From the NCBI GenBank assembly GCA_030065755.1, contig JASJDA010000056.1, positions 1 through 45,792 on the forward strand: a stretch of DNA of 45,792 nt, written 5' to 3'. Both the position numbers and the translations under genes were made by a program. Position 1 is the stretch's first letter, and every line of letters starts with the position of its first letter. This document shows, piece after piece, positions 8,979 to 17,542 of this stretch. Source of the DNA: Prochloraceae cyanobacterium (lineage in GTDB: Bacteria > Cyanobacteriota > Cyanobacteriia > Cyanobacteriales > JASJDA01). The notes beneath the pieces were generated by a model that was given only the letters and a program-made list of their open reading frames with translations, ran no database searches and was not told the DNA's origin.

Positions 8979-9670
8979 AACATTAATTCCAAACCAATTC
9001 CCACTCTACTGTCTTTTTCAGCGCTCGAATTTTGCTTCTCTATATCTGCAGACAAGCGCAGGTTAGAAGTTACTCCATAGCCAACAGAAATACTTGTTAC
9101 CCCCACTTCTTCATTACTTCCAGGAGAAATAAACGTTTGAGTCAAGGAAATGTCGGCTGCACCAGTACGAGATAAAACTAGCATTAACCTCGCACCTATA
9201 TTAATGCCATCAGTAGAATAATCTTCACTTTGAATGTAACGATAGCCTATGACTGGGCCAAAATTAACGTAATAGCCTAGAGGAAGTACAAAATAGTTGA
9301 GTCTTGCACCTCCAGCAGAGCGATCGCCATTAAAAGAAAAGTAATAATCTCCACTAATAGTTAAACCCGTACCACCAATAAATATATCTTCTACTCCAAA
9401 ATTTAACCCTGCTGCATTTTTTGTAGAAGGAAATTGAGAGTAACCTACCCGCAAGCGAGTCTTAAAACTGCGATCGTTGCGAATGTCTTCTAAAACGTCG
9501 GGTATTTCCTCTAACCAGCGCTGCAGAGTGGGACTACTTTCGATCGTAGCTGGATCTAAATCTAACTCTTGGGAGGCTGTTTGGCTTCTTGCAGAAGTAG
9601 GGAAGAGCAAGATTAGGTTGAATAGAAAGATTCCTACCTGAAGGTAAATCCGTCTTTTTTTCTCTAGCAC
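8975..9670 (-). CDS. Outer-membrane beta-barrel-type protein, function unknown
   Basis: The 231-residue protein starts with a basic, hydrophobic signal peptide (about residues 1-29, ending near ARSQTA). After a short helical segment come alternating aromatic/glycine strands such as NYFVLPLGYYVNFGPVIGYRY. It ends in LELMF, a C-terminal phenylalanine as in outer-membrane barrel proteins. About eight to ten strands seem likely. I recognise no named family. Its 3' end overlaps that of the kinase gene by 4 bp in convergent orientation. Confidence 0.6.
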   Translation of the reverse strand: MLEKKRRIYLQVGIFLFNLILLFPTSARSQTASQELDLDPATIESSPTLQRWLEEIPDVLEDIRNDRSFKTRLRVGYSQFPSTKNAAGLNFGVEDIFIGGTGLTISGDYYFSFNGDRSAGGARLNYFVLPLGYYVNFGPVIGYRYIQSEDYSTDGINIGARLMLVLSRTGAADISLTQTFISPGSNEEVGVTSISVGYGVTSNLRLSADIEKQNSSAEKDSRVGIGLELMF

Positions 9671-9793
9671 CTGAAAATTATGTGATTCTTGCGATCGAGT
9701 TGCAGATTAACATGATACACGCAGTTTGGTAACCCCGTCGATGAGTGCGCGGGGCGGAAAAACACTAAGAACGGCAAAAGCCCGTGAGTGAAT

Positions 9794-9975
9794 TCACCAA
9801 TGATCAGGGTCTTCAATATACTCTTTGATTTTGGCAGTGCTGATTTTTCCAGTCGTCTCATAAAAATAAGATTTAGTCCACAAAGAAGGTAATTTAAGTA
9901 ACTCTGGAAACTCTTGTCTTAAAAATCTTGAAGACCTACCCTTAAACGCTCTAGCTACTTCAGCAATTGAAACTG
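9794..9975 (-). pseudogene. tnpA: tnpA (IS200/IS605 Y1 transposase) 3' fragment
   Basis: The minus strand reads in frame to the stop at 9794-9796, with the segments SIAEVARAFKGRSSRFLRQ, SLWTKSYFY and KIKEYIEDPDHW. These match the C-terminal third of Y1 transposases. The tyrosine in KEYIED sits where the family's catalytic tyrosine lies, but the upstream HUH metal-binding half is missing, so the product would be inactive. The fragment abuts the tnpB fragment head to head. Confidence 0.75.
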
Positions 9976-10295
9976 AAGAAAGTTATACTTCTGCTGCTTC
10001 AAGTTTAGACAATGATGAGATTCCAGTATATGGTGAAAAACCCGAAAAATGGAAAGCATCAGGTAAACGAGTAAAGCGCGGATTATACCGTTCGGTTAAA
10101 GGTATCGAATTTAATGCCGATGTTAATGGCTCGATTAATATCGCACGAAAAGTAGCGAGGCAAAACGAGTTTTGTTTTGATGCGCGTAGTCTTGCTAGAG
10201 GCGTTTTGACAATGCCTAGGCGGTTAAGATTGTGGAACAAGAAAGGAACTGTTCCTAATTTTAGCAGTGCTGAAAAAGAATCTGCGTCGCTTTAG
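9964..10295 (+). pseudogene. tnpB: tnpB 3' fragment (RuvC-III end)
   Basis: The plus strand reads IETEESYTSAAS, GEKPEKWKASGKRVKRGLYR and NADVNGSINIARKVA to a stop at 10293-10295. This is the C-terminal end of a TnpB-type RNA-guided nuclease, including the RuvC-III region around NADVNGS. It is the subgroup that carries EESYTSKAS-type sequence in place of the usual CxxC zinc finger start. The RuvC-I and RuvC-II parts are gone. Its stop codon lies inside the right-end hairpin. It is from a different subgroup than the intact tnpB at 35.5 kb. Confidence 0.75.
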
Positions 10296-10310
10296 CGCGC
10301 AGAGTGTCAA

Positions 10311-10646
10311 ACCATATCTCTTGCTTTTGAGATTACTGTATTTACCTCACTTTCCCATGGCGATCGGTATAGCGGATCTGGAGTACTGAGTGCGCAAAAA
10401 AAAAAAATAGTAGTTTTTTTTATCTTAAATTATCAATAAAACACGTTTTATTGCTTTGCTTTTATTTCTCTAAACGTTTTTTTATTACTATCATTTAATA
10501 ATTCTACAGCCTTGAAATAGAGGTAATAATAGGACTATAGTCCCAATACTAATAGGACTATAATCTTAGTAAATTGAGGACTTTTAGCTCATATACAAGG
10601 AAATAAAACCTCGGTAAATTAGAGCTGTTGAGTTGAGACGATTTAC
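10311..10646. other. AT-rich intergenic region upstream of the 89-residue-repeat gene
   Basis: These 336 bp carry no gene. The only structure I see is the paired TAATAGGACTATA motif at 10527-10565, listed separately. A 10-bp A-run lies near 10397. Confidence 0.5.
10527..10565 (+). promoter_or_regulatory. Possible operator: repeated GGACTATAGTCC palindrome
   Basis: A 16-bp unit, TAATAGGACTATAGTC, at 10527-10542 recurs as TAATAGGACTATAATC at 10550-10565, 23 bp apart. The first copy contains the perfect 12-bp palindrome GGACTATAGTCC (10532-10543). It sits about 80-120 bp before the repeat-protein gene, which suits a repressor or activator site. No regulator can be named. Confidence 0.35.
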
Positions 10647-11813
10647 ATGAAAGTTAATCAATTTACTAGCTCTAAACCTGTTATTTCTGAAGAAAAATTA
10701 GAAAATATACAAAACCTTAAAGAAATAATCAAAGACAGTGTAGATAATCCTCCCAGCCAAGAACAGATTCAAGCAGCAAAAGATAACTTCAAAGCTATTA
10801 TCGCTGACGGAGTAATTACTGCAGCAGAAAAAGAGCAAATAAAAACATCACTACAAGAGAATCTGAATTCTCTCGGAATAACTGAAAGTGAATTACAAGA
10901 TATTAAATCAGCAGCGAAAGAAGTTTTCGAACCTTCTCCTTTAGCAGATAAAATCTCTGAGAAAAAAGACAATCTGGCTAATCTCAAACAAGTAATTCAA
11001 GATAGTGTGGATAATCCTCCCAGCCAAGAACAGATTCAAGCAGCAAAAGATAACTTCAAAGCTATTATCGCTGACGGGGTAATTACTACAGCAGAAAAAG
11101 AGCAAATTAAAACATCACTACAAGAGAATCTGAATTCTCTCGGAATAACTGAAAGTGAATTAGAAAATATTAAATCAGCAGCGAAAGAAGTTTTCGAACC
11201 TTCTCCTTTAGCAGAGAAAATCTCCGAGAAAAAAGACAATCTGGCTAATCTCAAACAAGTAATCCAAGATAGTGTGGATAATCCTCCTAGCCAAGAACAA
11301 ATTCAACTAGCAAAAGATAACTTCAAAGATATTATCGCTGACGGGGTAATTACTCCAGCAGAAAAAGAGCAAATTAAAACCGGAATCAAAGATGTGCTAG
11401 ACTCTTTAGGTGTAAGCGATAGCAAGCTTGAAGAGATTATCCTTAAAGTAGAAGAAATAGAATTAATTCGAGAAAATTCTCCATTTCCCAAGACTTTTGA
11501 CGGTTTTTTAGGTAAAGACAGAAAAGATAGCTTAACATCAGGTTTCAACAAAGATGTAATCCCTTTGAATCGAGTTGTTAAAGATTTTTCTGCGATCGAA
11601 AATCTTGGTGTCAGTATTGATACTATCGATCTAAATCTGACTGGTAACGAGTACAGTTTAGGTGCTATTTCTAGTAATTCCAGCGATATTTTGAGTAAAT
11701 TCGACCCTGCTGTTATTGACAGTCCTGGAAATACAAATTCTACTCCTAAATTATTGGAAATTCTTTCTGGTACGGGAGTTAGCGATCTCAACAGTCGTTT
11801 TGAATTTTTCTAG
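10647..11813 (+). CDS. Protein with three 89-residue repeats, function unknown
   Basis: The 388 residues contain three near-identical 89-residue units beginning around SVDNPPSQEQIQAAKDNF. The DNA period is exactly 267 bp (units at about 10734, 11001 and 11268) and copies one and two are almost identical, so the duplication is recent or kept uniform. Each unit is predicted helical and contains IIADGVITAAEKEQI, which looks like a degenerate EF-hand-like or helical-hairpin motif without an obvious calcium loop. The C-terminal 110 residues are unique and rich in Ser, Asn and Asp. There is no signal peptide or membrane segment. I recognise no family. A strong terminator follows. Confidence 0.7.
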   Translation: MKVNQFTSSKPVISEEKLENIQNLKEIIKDSVDNPPSQEQIQAAKDNFKAIIADGVITAAEKEQIKTSLQENLNSLGITESELQDIKSAAKEVFEPSPLADKISEKKDNLANLKQVIQDSVDNPPSQEQIQAAKDNFKAIIADGVITTAEKEQIKTSLQENLNSLGITESELENIKSAAKEVFEPSPLAEKISEKKDNLANLKQVIQDSVDNPPSQEQIQLAKDNFKDIIADGVITPAEKEQIKTGIKDVLDSLGVSDSKLEEIILKVEEIELIRENSPFPKTFDGFLGKDRKDSLTSGFNKDVIPLNRVVKDFSAIENLGVSIDTIDLNLTGNEYSLGAISSNSSDILSKFDPAVIDSPGNTNSTPKLLEILSGTGVSDLNSRFEFF

Positions 11814-11866
11814 GAAGTGTCTGGCAATTAAGTAGCTCTAAATCCGAGCAAAACCCAATAAATAGT

Positions 11867-11900
11867 AATAAAACGGTAGTTATTTAACTACCGTTTTATT
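11867..11900. terminator. Strong bidirectional terminator
   Basis: A perfect 16-bp stem (AATAAAACGGTAGTTA at 11867-11882 against 11885-11900) has a 2-nt loop and A/T-rich flanks. It lies between the convergent repeat-protein gene and acsF and can end transcripts from both sides. Confidence 0.85.
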
Positions 11901-11943
11901 AACTGCTCGTTAGAGCGCCCCTTTTCAGGGTAAGGAAGTCCGA

Positions 11944-13020
11944 TTAACGCACAGTACCTTCCAGATTGTCAACCCGAATAGGTTTGATAAAAAATAAGCG
12001 TAAAAATTGCCAACCGTTAGAGATGTATAGTGGTAACTTCTGGAACAATTGCAAGAATTTGGGGGTATTGGAGTTTTTTATTGCTCTCAACTTCTCGTTA
12101 TTTTCTATGCAAGTTTCTAAGCGATCGTAAAATTCTGGGTTTTCTACATCTAGAGTAATGGGGAATACTCTTCCTGCAGTTTCGTTGGTCTTCTCTATTA
12201 CGTGTTTGTCGTACTCGCGGGCGTTTAAACCGATCGATTCGTAGAAGCCCGATCGCTGGATGTCGTTGAGGTACATAGTTGCAAACACTGAAAGCAAGAA
12301 GAAACGACACCACAGTCTAGCTTTCCAGTCATTTAAGATTTGAGGTTGGGACTTCATCATTGCATCGAAGAAGTCGCTGTGGCGGTTTTCGTCCTGACAC
12401 CAATTTTCAAAGAAGCGGAAGATGGGATAGATGCAATCTTCTGGATTTTTTTCTAGGTGACGATAAATAGTAATATAGCGCCAGTAACCAATCTTTTCAG
12501 ACAAATAGGTAGCGTAGAAGATAAATTTGGGTTCAAAGAAAGTGTATTTGCGGCTTTTGGTCAGAAATCCTAAATCGAGAGAGAGGTTAAAATCTGACAT
12601 CGCTTTGTTGAGAAAGCCAGCGTGACGCGCTTCGTCACGAGACATCAGGGTAAAACACTCGGCTAGTAGGGGATTTTTATCTTTGAGTCTTCTTCCTAGT
12701 TCTTTGTAGAGAAGGAAGCCGGAAAACTCAGCAGTACAAGAACGTTCTAAGAATTCCACGAACAAGCGACGAGTTTCTCCATCTATATTTTCCCAAGACT
12801 GCTCGAATTCTCGATCGCGAACGAAGTGATGGCGGTTGTAGTCGGCGCGAAATTCTTTAAGAATAGCTTTCAATTCATCTTCGTTGACGGAGATATCCAT
12901 CTTACCCATAGCTTCAAAGTCGGTGGTGTAGAAGCGAGGGGTGAGAATAGTTTCTTGGGCGGGAACTTTTATCCCAGGACGCAACTCTTCAAAGTTGTTT
13001 TTTTTAAGGGTGTTTACCAT
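11944..13020 (-). CDS. acsF: Mg-protoporphyrin IX monomethyl ester oxidative cyclase
   Basis: AcsF makes the fifth (E) ring of chlorophyll using oxygen, turning Mg-protoporphyrin monomethyl ester into divinyl protochlorophyllide. The protein shows the diiron-carboxylate ligand motifs SRDEARH (Glu130, His133) and QDENRH (Glu211, His214), plus Glu98 in SCTAEFSGF. Starting at ATG 13020 gives 358 residues beginning [16 protein letters not shown], the usual AcsF start. The frame stays open to 13113, which would add 31 unlike residues, so I reject the longer form. The gene is divergent from the permease gene. Partner subunit genes are not visible. Many cyanobacteria carry a second copy for low oxygen; which copy this is cannot be decided here. 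Confidence 0.95.
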   Translation of the reverse strand: MVNTLKKNNFEELRPGIKVPAQETILTPRFYTTDFEAMGKMDISVNEDELKAILKEFRADYNRHHFVRDREFEQSWENIDGETRRLFVEFLERSCTAEFSGFLLYKELGRRLKDKNPLLAECFTLMSRDEARHAGFLNKAMSDFNLSLDLGFLTKSRKYTFFEPKFIFYATYLSEKIGYWRYITIYRHLEKNPEDCIYPIFRFFENWCQDENRHSDFFDAMMKSQPQILNDWKARLWCRFFLLSVFATMYLNDIQRSGFYESIGLNAREYDKHVIEKTNETAGRVFPITLDVENPEFYDRLETCIENNEKLRAIKNSNTPKFLQLFQKLPLYISNGWQFLRLFFIKPIRVDNLEGTVR

Positions 13021-13309
13021 ATCTACACTTTTGTTTAGTTTCTTTGACCTGAATACGGCGAGATGAAACAGTTTTACCTGAGGGGATCGCCAGCCGATTT
13101 GTAGTTTACCCATTGGAGACTAAGTTTAAGTTTATCAAGTTCTTGGTAAGCAATTCAGCTTGTTTTTATTAAGAGTTGCAACGCAATATTTCAATTTAGT
13201 AATAAAATCTTGCTAACCGATCGGACTTGTCTACTAATTCATAAACAATTGCTACATAAGATTACACTAGTGAAGTCACACCGATTAAATCAAATTGGTA
13301 TTAACTTTT

Positions 13310-14479
13310 ATGAGACTAGGTAAACCTAAATTTTTCTTCCCATCACTAATTCATGGCTTTTCCCTCATGGATCGCTACCTTTTGAGGGAACTAATTTTAC
13401 CCTTTCTCTTTGGTATGGGCTTGTTTTCATCTTTAGGAATAGCTGTTGGCGCTCTATTTGACTTAGTACGTCGAGTCAGTGAGTCGGGACTGAGGTTGGA
13501 GGTTGCTTTTGTTATTTTGCTATTGAAAATGCCAGATTTTATAGCCTACGCTCTTCCCATATCCGTACTTCTGGCTGCTTTGATGGCTTACAGTCGTCTT
13601 TCTCACGACAGCGAGTTGGTTGTTTTGCGCGCTATTGGGGTTAAGGTCTGGCGACTGATTCTACCGGCAATACTTTTTAGCCTTTTAATAACGGTGGCAA
13701 CTTTTTTATTCAAAGAGTTAGTAGTTCCTGCTGCTAACTACCAGGCATCGATTACTTTAGAACGCGCTCTCAAGGAAAACAATAATTTCGCCAAACAAAG
13801 TAATATTTTATACCCAGAGTATCGCAAAATCGAACAGCCTGACGGAGAGAAACGCAAGGTACTGACCCGTATCTTCTACGCTGAAGAGTTTGATGGGGAG
13901 AAAATGCGGGAGCTGACCATTTTAGATCTTTCCAACCAGAGTATAAATCAAATAGTCACTTCTACTTCTGCCACCTGGAATATACTTCAAAATAGCTGGG
14001 ATTTTGCTGATGGCTTTAGTTATTTAATCGCTCCTGACGGTTCTTATCAGAATGTAATGCGCTTCGATCGCCAAAAATTAGAAATACCCAGAGATCCTCT
14101 CGATCTAGTAAAAAGAGGGCGGGACTATGGCGAGATGAATATTGCTCAAGCACAGGAGTATCTCAAAGCTCTAAATTTGACTGGGAATGAGAGAAAAATT
14201 CGCAAGCTTAAAGTTCGCATTCAAGAAAAAATAGCTTTCCCTTTTATTTGTCTTGTTTTTGGCTTGGTGGGGGCATCTTTAGGTGCTAGATTAACAACTG
14301 CTGGTAGATCGATTAATTTTGGTATTTGCGTGTTAACAATTTTTTCCTATTATCTACTGGCATTTATTACCAGTAATCTGGGTGTGGCAGGTACGATCTC
14401 GCCTGTAGTGTCTGCCTGGATACCTAATTTGGTCGTGTTGACAATAGGAGGTTTGCTTTTAGTCAGAGCATCTACTTGA
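13310..14479 (+). CDS. LptF/LptG (YjgP/YjgQ) family permease
   Basis: Members of this family are the membrane subunits of the LptB2FG transporter, which extracts lipopolysaccharide from the inner membrane. Helices are seen near residues 25-55, 65-95 and 100-130, followed by a periplasmic domain (about 130-290) and three more helices at the C-terminus. MDRYLLRELILPFLFG matches the usual N-terminal helix. Cyanobacteria often have one fused or single LptF/G-like gene. An upstream in-frame TTG (13295) is possible, but ATG 13310 is preferred. The partner ATPase is not in the window. Confidence 0.85.
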   Translation: MRLGKPKFFFPSLIHGFSLMDRYLLRELILPFLFGMGLFSSLGIAVGALFDLVRRVSESGLRLEVAFVILLLKMPDFIAYALPISVLLAALMAYSRLSHDSELVVLRAIGVKVWRLILPAILFSLLITVATFLFKELVVPAANYQASITLERALKENNNFAKQSNILYPEYRKIEQPDGEKRKVLTRIFYAEEFDGEKMRELTILDLSNQSINQIVTSTSATWNILQNSWDFADGFSYLIAPDGSYQNVMRFDRQKLEIPRDPLDLVKRGRDYGEMNIAQAQEYLKALNLTGNERKIRKLKVRIQEKIAFPFICLVFGLVGASLGARLTTAGRSINFGICVLTIFSYYLLAFITSNLGVAGTISPVVSAWIPNLVVLTIGGLLLVRAST

Positions 14480-14594
14480 CATCTTCTTCTCTTGAAGCTT
14501 ATCTTTACCTCTTAGTTAAAATTTTGTTACTTTATATAAGTATAAAGAAAAAGTAAAATGACTTATGATAAAAATAACAACTAAAAAAGAATGA

Positions 14595-14667
14595 ATCTTC
14601 TTAGATAATGAGTGAGACATTGATAAAGAAAAATCGGGCTGAAGCTGGGGAGTATTTCTAAGAAGAT
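14595..14667. other. 11-bp inverted repeat in the leader of the cyanobacteriochrome-like kinase
   Basis: ATCTTCTTAGA at 14595-14605 and TCTAAGAAGAT at 14657-14667 are perfect inverted copies 51 bp apart. They lie in the 294-bp gap before the kinase gene. The role is unknown; it could be a regulator pair site or an RNA stem. Confidence 0.35.
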
Positions 14668-14773
14668 CGATCGTGTCTTGCCTGCAACTGAGTTTGACGA
14701 TTTCGATCCTTCGAGCTTAGTAGTTTGAGGGCTTGCGACCGCGATGAACAGTCAAATATGCGGCTAGATAAAA

Positions 14774-17053
14774 ATGCACAATCAAGCTAGTAATAATAGT
14801 ATCAAAAAAGATCGAAAAATTATTCACAACCAACCAGAAGATTTCAGTAAACAATCGCGGCAAAATATACAAAATGTATACGTAATCAATGGAGAGCGAT
14901 ATTGGCCCAGCATCTACGATCGCATTGAAGCAGCTATTTTTGTAATTGAAGTACTCAATAAAGAAAAATTTCGCTATATAGCATTGAACAAAGCTTGTGA
15001 GCGATGGATAGGTATAAGCATTGAAAATCTGAAGGGAAAAACACCAGAAGAAATATTCTCTGCTGAAGATGCCAAAAAGGTGAATCAAAACTACAGAAAT
15101 TGTGTTGATGCCGAAAAAACTATCTCCTATGAATTATCTGTATTGTTAAAAGGAACTCCAAGTTGGTGGATTACAACTCTGACACCAGTAAAGGACGATA
15201 GCGATCGAGTTTATCAACTAATCGGCACTAGCATCAATATTAACAAGCACAAGCAAGCAGAACAAGAACTGCGTCAAGGAGAAAAGCGGGATAAATTACT
15301 TGCAGATATTGCACTGCGCATTCGCCAGTCTCTAGATTTAGAAACCATTCTCAACCGAACTGTTTGTGAAGTCAGAAAATTTCTCTCTTGCGATCGAGTA
15401 TTGGTTTTTCAGTTTCATCCCAACTGGAGTGGCTTTGTTGCAGTTGAATCAGTAGTTCCTCCCTGGAAGAAGGTTGTAGGCAGAAGACTCAAAGACGATT
15501 GTTTTACTAAAAATTACCAAAAACAATATCAGCAAGGGCGCATTCAAGTCGTAGAAAACATCTACGAAGCTGGTTTGAGTTCTTGTCACGTCGATTTACT
15601 TGCCTCATTCGAGGTAAAGGCTAATTTAGTTGTTCCCATATTGGTAGAAGAAAAGTTATGGGGACTCTTAGTAGCGCAACACTGCCGCAGTCCTCGCAAG
15701 TGGCAGCCAGAAAACGTCGAATTACTCAAACAACTGGCAATTCAAGTGGGTATTGCCGTCCAGCAAGCAGAACTTCACCAACAGGTACAGGATTTCAATG
15801 CGGATCTGGAATGGCAAGTAGAAAAGCGTACCTATCAATTGCAGCAGACTCTAAATTTTGAAGCGCTAATACGACGCATCACAGAAGAAATTCGGGACAG
15901 TCTAGATGAAAGTCAGATTTTACAGGCTGCTACGCAGAATTTAGTGGAGGCGCTCAAACTCGATACCTGTAAAGTCGAACTGTACAACTCAGATTATACA
16001 ATGGCAACTATTGCGTACGAATACGCTACTGGCTTCCCAGTTTCCCAGGGAATGACTAGAAAAGTTGCCGAATTTCAATATGTTTACGATCGACTATTAG
16101 AGAAGCAGACCCTACAATTTGTAGAATTGAATCCTTCCCTAAATCCAAAACGAAAAATTCCCGTAACTCGATTAGCTTGCTCGATTTTTGACGACCAAGG
16201 AATTTTGGGCAATCTCTGGCTGATTAGACCTAAAAAAGAGTTTTTCGACCCGTGGGAGATTAGGTTAGTGCAGCAAGTAGCCAATCAATGCGCGATCGCT
16301 ATTCGTCAAGCTAGACTCTTTCAAAAAGCCCAGGTGCAAGTAAAAGAGTTAGAAAAACTCAACCGCATCAAAGATGAGTTTCTCAAGACCATTTCTCACG
16401 AACTGCGTACTCCCATGAGCAGCATTCAACTGGCTGCAAAAACCCTAGAAAACCTCCTGGAACAAGAAGACATAGGCAAAAAGTCTTCCACTTTTACCAG
16501 AGTTTTAAATCTTTTTCGTCAAGCTTGTCAGCGACAAACACAAATAGTTGACGATCTGCTCACTATCTGTTACATAGACGCTAAAGGGGAAACTATAGCC
16601 ACCGAATGGATCGATTTATCAATCTGGATTCCTGAAATTGTCAAACCCTTTTTGGAGCGTATTAATTCCCAGCAACAGGAGTTGAAAATTGACCTTCCCC
16701 CCAATCTACCTTTGTTAGATTCCGATGTTGCGATTCTCAAGCGCATTGTCAATGAATTACTCAATAATGCCTGTAAATACACCCCTTCAAAAGAAAAAAT
16801 TACAGTTTCAGCCAGTGCAACTGACAAGCATTTGCGACTTAGTGTTAGTAATTCCGGTGTAGAGATTCCTGTATCCGAACGGGAACGGATTTTTGAAAAA
16901 TTTTATCGCATTCCTCATAAAGATCCGTGGCAGTACGGCGGTACTGGCTTAGGACTCGCATTAGTAGAAAAACTGGCAGAACTTTTAGAAGCTTCCATCT
17001 ATTTAGAGAGCAAAAATAACCAAACTACATTTACTTTGCAGTTTCCTATCTAG
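14774..17053 (+). CDS. PAS-GAF-GAF histidine kinase with cyanobacteriochrome-type GAF
   Basis: The 759 residues carry a PAS domain (about 45-160), a first GAF (about 180-340), a second GAF (about 365-515) and a HisKA/HATPase core. The phospho-acceptor is His542 (SHELRTP), the N-box is ELLNNACKYT and the lid is GGTGLGLAL. The first GAF has Cys271-His272 (GLSSCHVDLL), the bilin-attachment pair of cyanobacteriochromes, and also D-D-C-F at 241-244, matching the DXCF motif whose cysteine is a second bilin linkage in blue/green sensors. It is therefore a candidate photoreceptor kinase. The G1 box reads NSGVEI instead of DxGxG, as in related cyanobacterial kinases. No receiver domain is attached. 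Confidence 0.82.
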   Translation: MHNQASNNSIKKDRKIIHNQPEDFSKQSRQNIQNVYVINGERYWPSIYDRIEAAIFVIEVLNKEKFRYIALNKACERWIGISIENLKGKTPEEIFSAEDAKKVNQNYRNCVDAEKTISYELSVLLKGTPSWWITTLTPVKDDSDRVYQLIGTSININKHKQAEQELRQGEKRDKLLADIALRIRQSLDLETILNRTVCEVRKFLSCDRVLVFQFHPNWSGFVAVESVVPPWKKVVGRRLKDDCFTKNYQKQYQQGRIQVVENIYEAGLSSCHVDLLASFEVKANLVVPILVEEKLWGLLVAQHCRSPRKWQPENVELLKQLAIQVGIAVQQAELHQQVQDFNADLEWQVEKRTYQLQQTLNFEALIRRITEEIRDSLDESQILQAATQNLVEALKLDTCKVELYNSDYTMATIAYEYATGFPVSQGMTRKVAEFQYVYDRLLEKQTLQFVELNPSLNPKRKIPVTRLACSIFDDQGILGNLWLIRPKKEFFDPWEIRLVQQVANQCAIAIRQARLFQKAQVQVKELEKLNRIKDEFLKTISHELRTPMSSIQLAAKTLENLLEQEDIGKKSSTFTRVLNLFRQACQRQTQIVDDLLTICYIDAKGETIATEWIDLSIWIPEIVKPFLERINSQQQELKIDLPPNLPLLDSDVAILKRIVNELLNNACKYTPSKEKITVSASATDKHLRLSVSNSGVEIPVSERERIFEKFYRIPHKDPWQYGGTGLGLALVEKLAELLEASIYLESKNNQTTFTLQFPI

Positions 17054-17109
17054 GTGGATCCCGAATGAGGATTAGGTCTTTTTTCTCGTATTTATACTTA
17101 GACCCAAAA

Positions 17110-17157
17110 CCTAAGCCCTACTTAAGATCCCCGCATTTTCCTTAAGACATTCTTAGG
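17110..17157. promoter_or_regulatory. Four CTTAAG-like half-sites in mirrored pairs
   Basis: CCTAAG (17110), CTTAAG (17121), CTTAAG (17141) and CTTAGG (17152) form two 11-bp-spaced pairs, arranged as mirror images about 17133. The region can form a hairpin or bind a paired response regulator. The remainder of 17054-17536 (483 bp between the two kinase genes) holds no gene that I can support. Confidence 0.35.
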
Positions 17158-17542
17158 TAAACTAGTAAAAATAAATGAGATGTTAGATTAATTAACAAGA
17201 AAAATAGTAAGGACTATTGCCATATAAGTAAAGTTCTAATAAAATTAGAAACCGTTTGAAACAAGAAAAAAATAGGTATTTCGACGCTTGTTCTAAATTC
17301 CTAATAGAAAAATATTGCGTGAAACCTAAGTAAGTGGACGGTCGATCGTTCGGGATAGATGCCCTATATCTTCCTATATGTATATCTATCGCCGAGCGCA
17401 CAAATAAAGTAAAGTTAGGGAGATTTTCATTCACAAAAGTTATCTTTTCGTATAAGTTGATACTAAATTGATTGACAATGCCAAGTAACTTACTGTTTCA
17501 GTAACGCCAGCAAGTAAAGATCCAACTACAAGAAGGATGAAA

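Larger units (their letters stand above)
9705..10310. mobile_element. Internally deleted IS605-like relic, both ends kept
   Basis: This stretch keeps the 3' part of a tnpA gene on the minus strand and the 3' part of a tnpB gene on the plus strand, joined near 9960-9975. IS605-type elements carry tnpA and tnpB divergently, so a single internal deletion removing both 5' halves explains the arrangement. The right end is a stem with one bulged base (TCTGCG at 10281-10286 plus CGC, against GCG plus CGCAGA at 10298-10303) followed by GTGTCAA. A candidate left-end hairpin is CCCCG/CGGGG at 9733-9754. The outer left boundary near 9705 is an estimate. The relic cannot encode its own transposase. Confidence 0.72.

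Noticed and set aside
11303-11791. A 162-codon minus-strand frame and two shorter ones opposite the repeat protein
   Set aside because: They are antisense shadows, repeated with the same 267-bp period as the real gene, with no recognisable domain.
13021-13113. N-terminal extension of AcsF by 31 residues
   Set aside because: The additional residues do not resemble known AcsF sequences, whereas ATG 13020 gives the standard MVNTL start.
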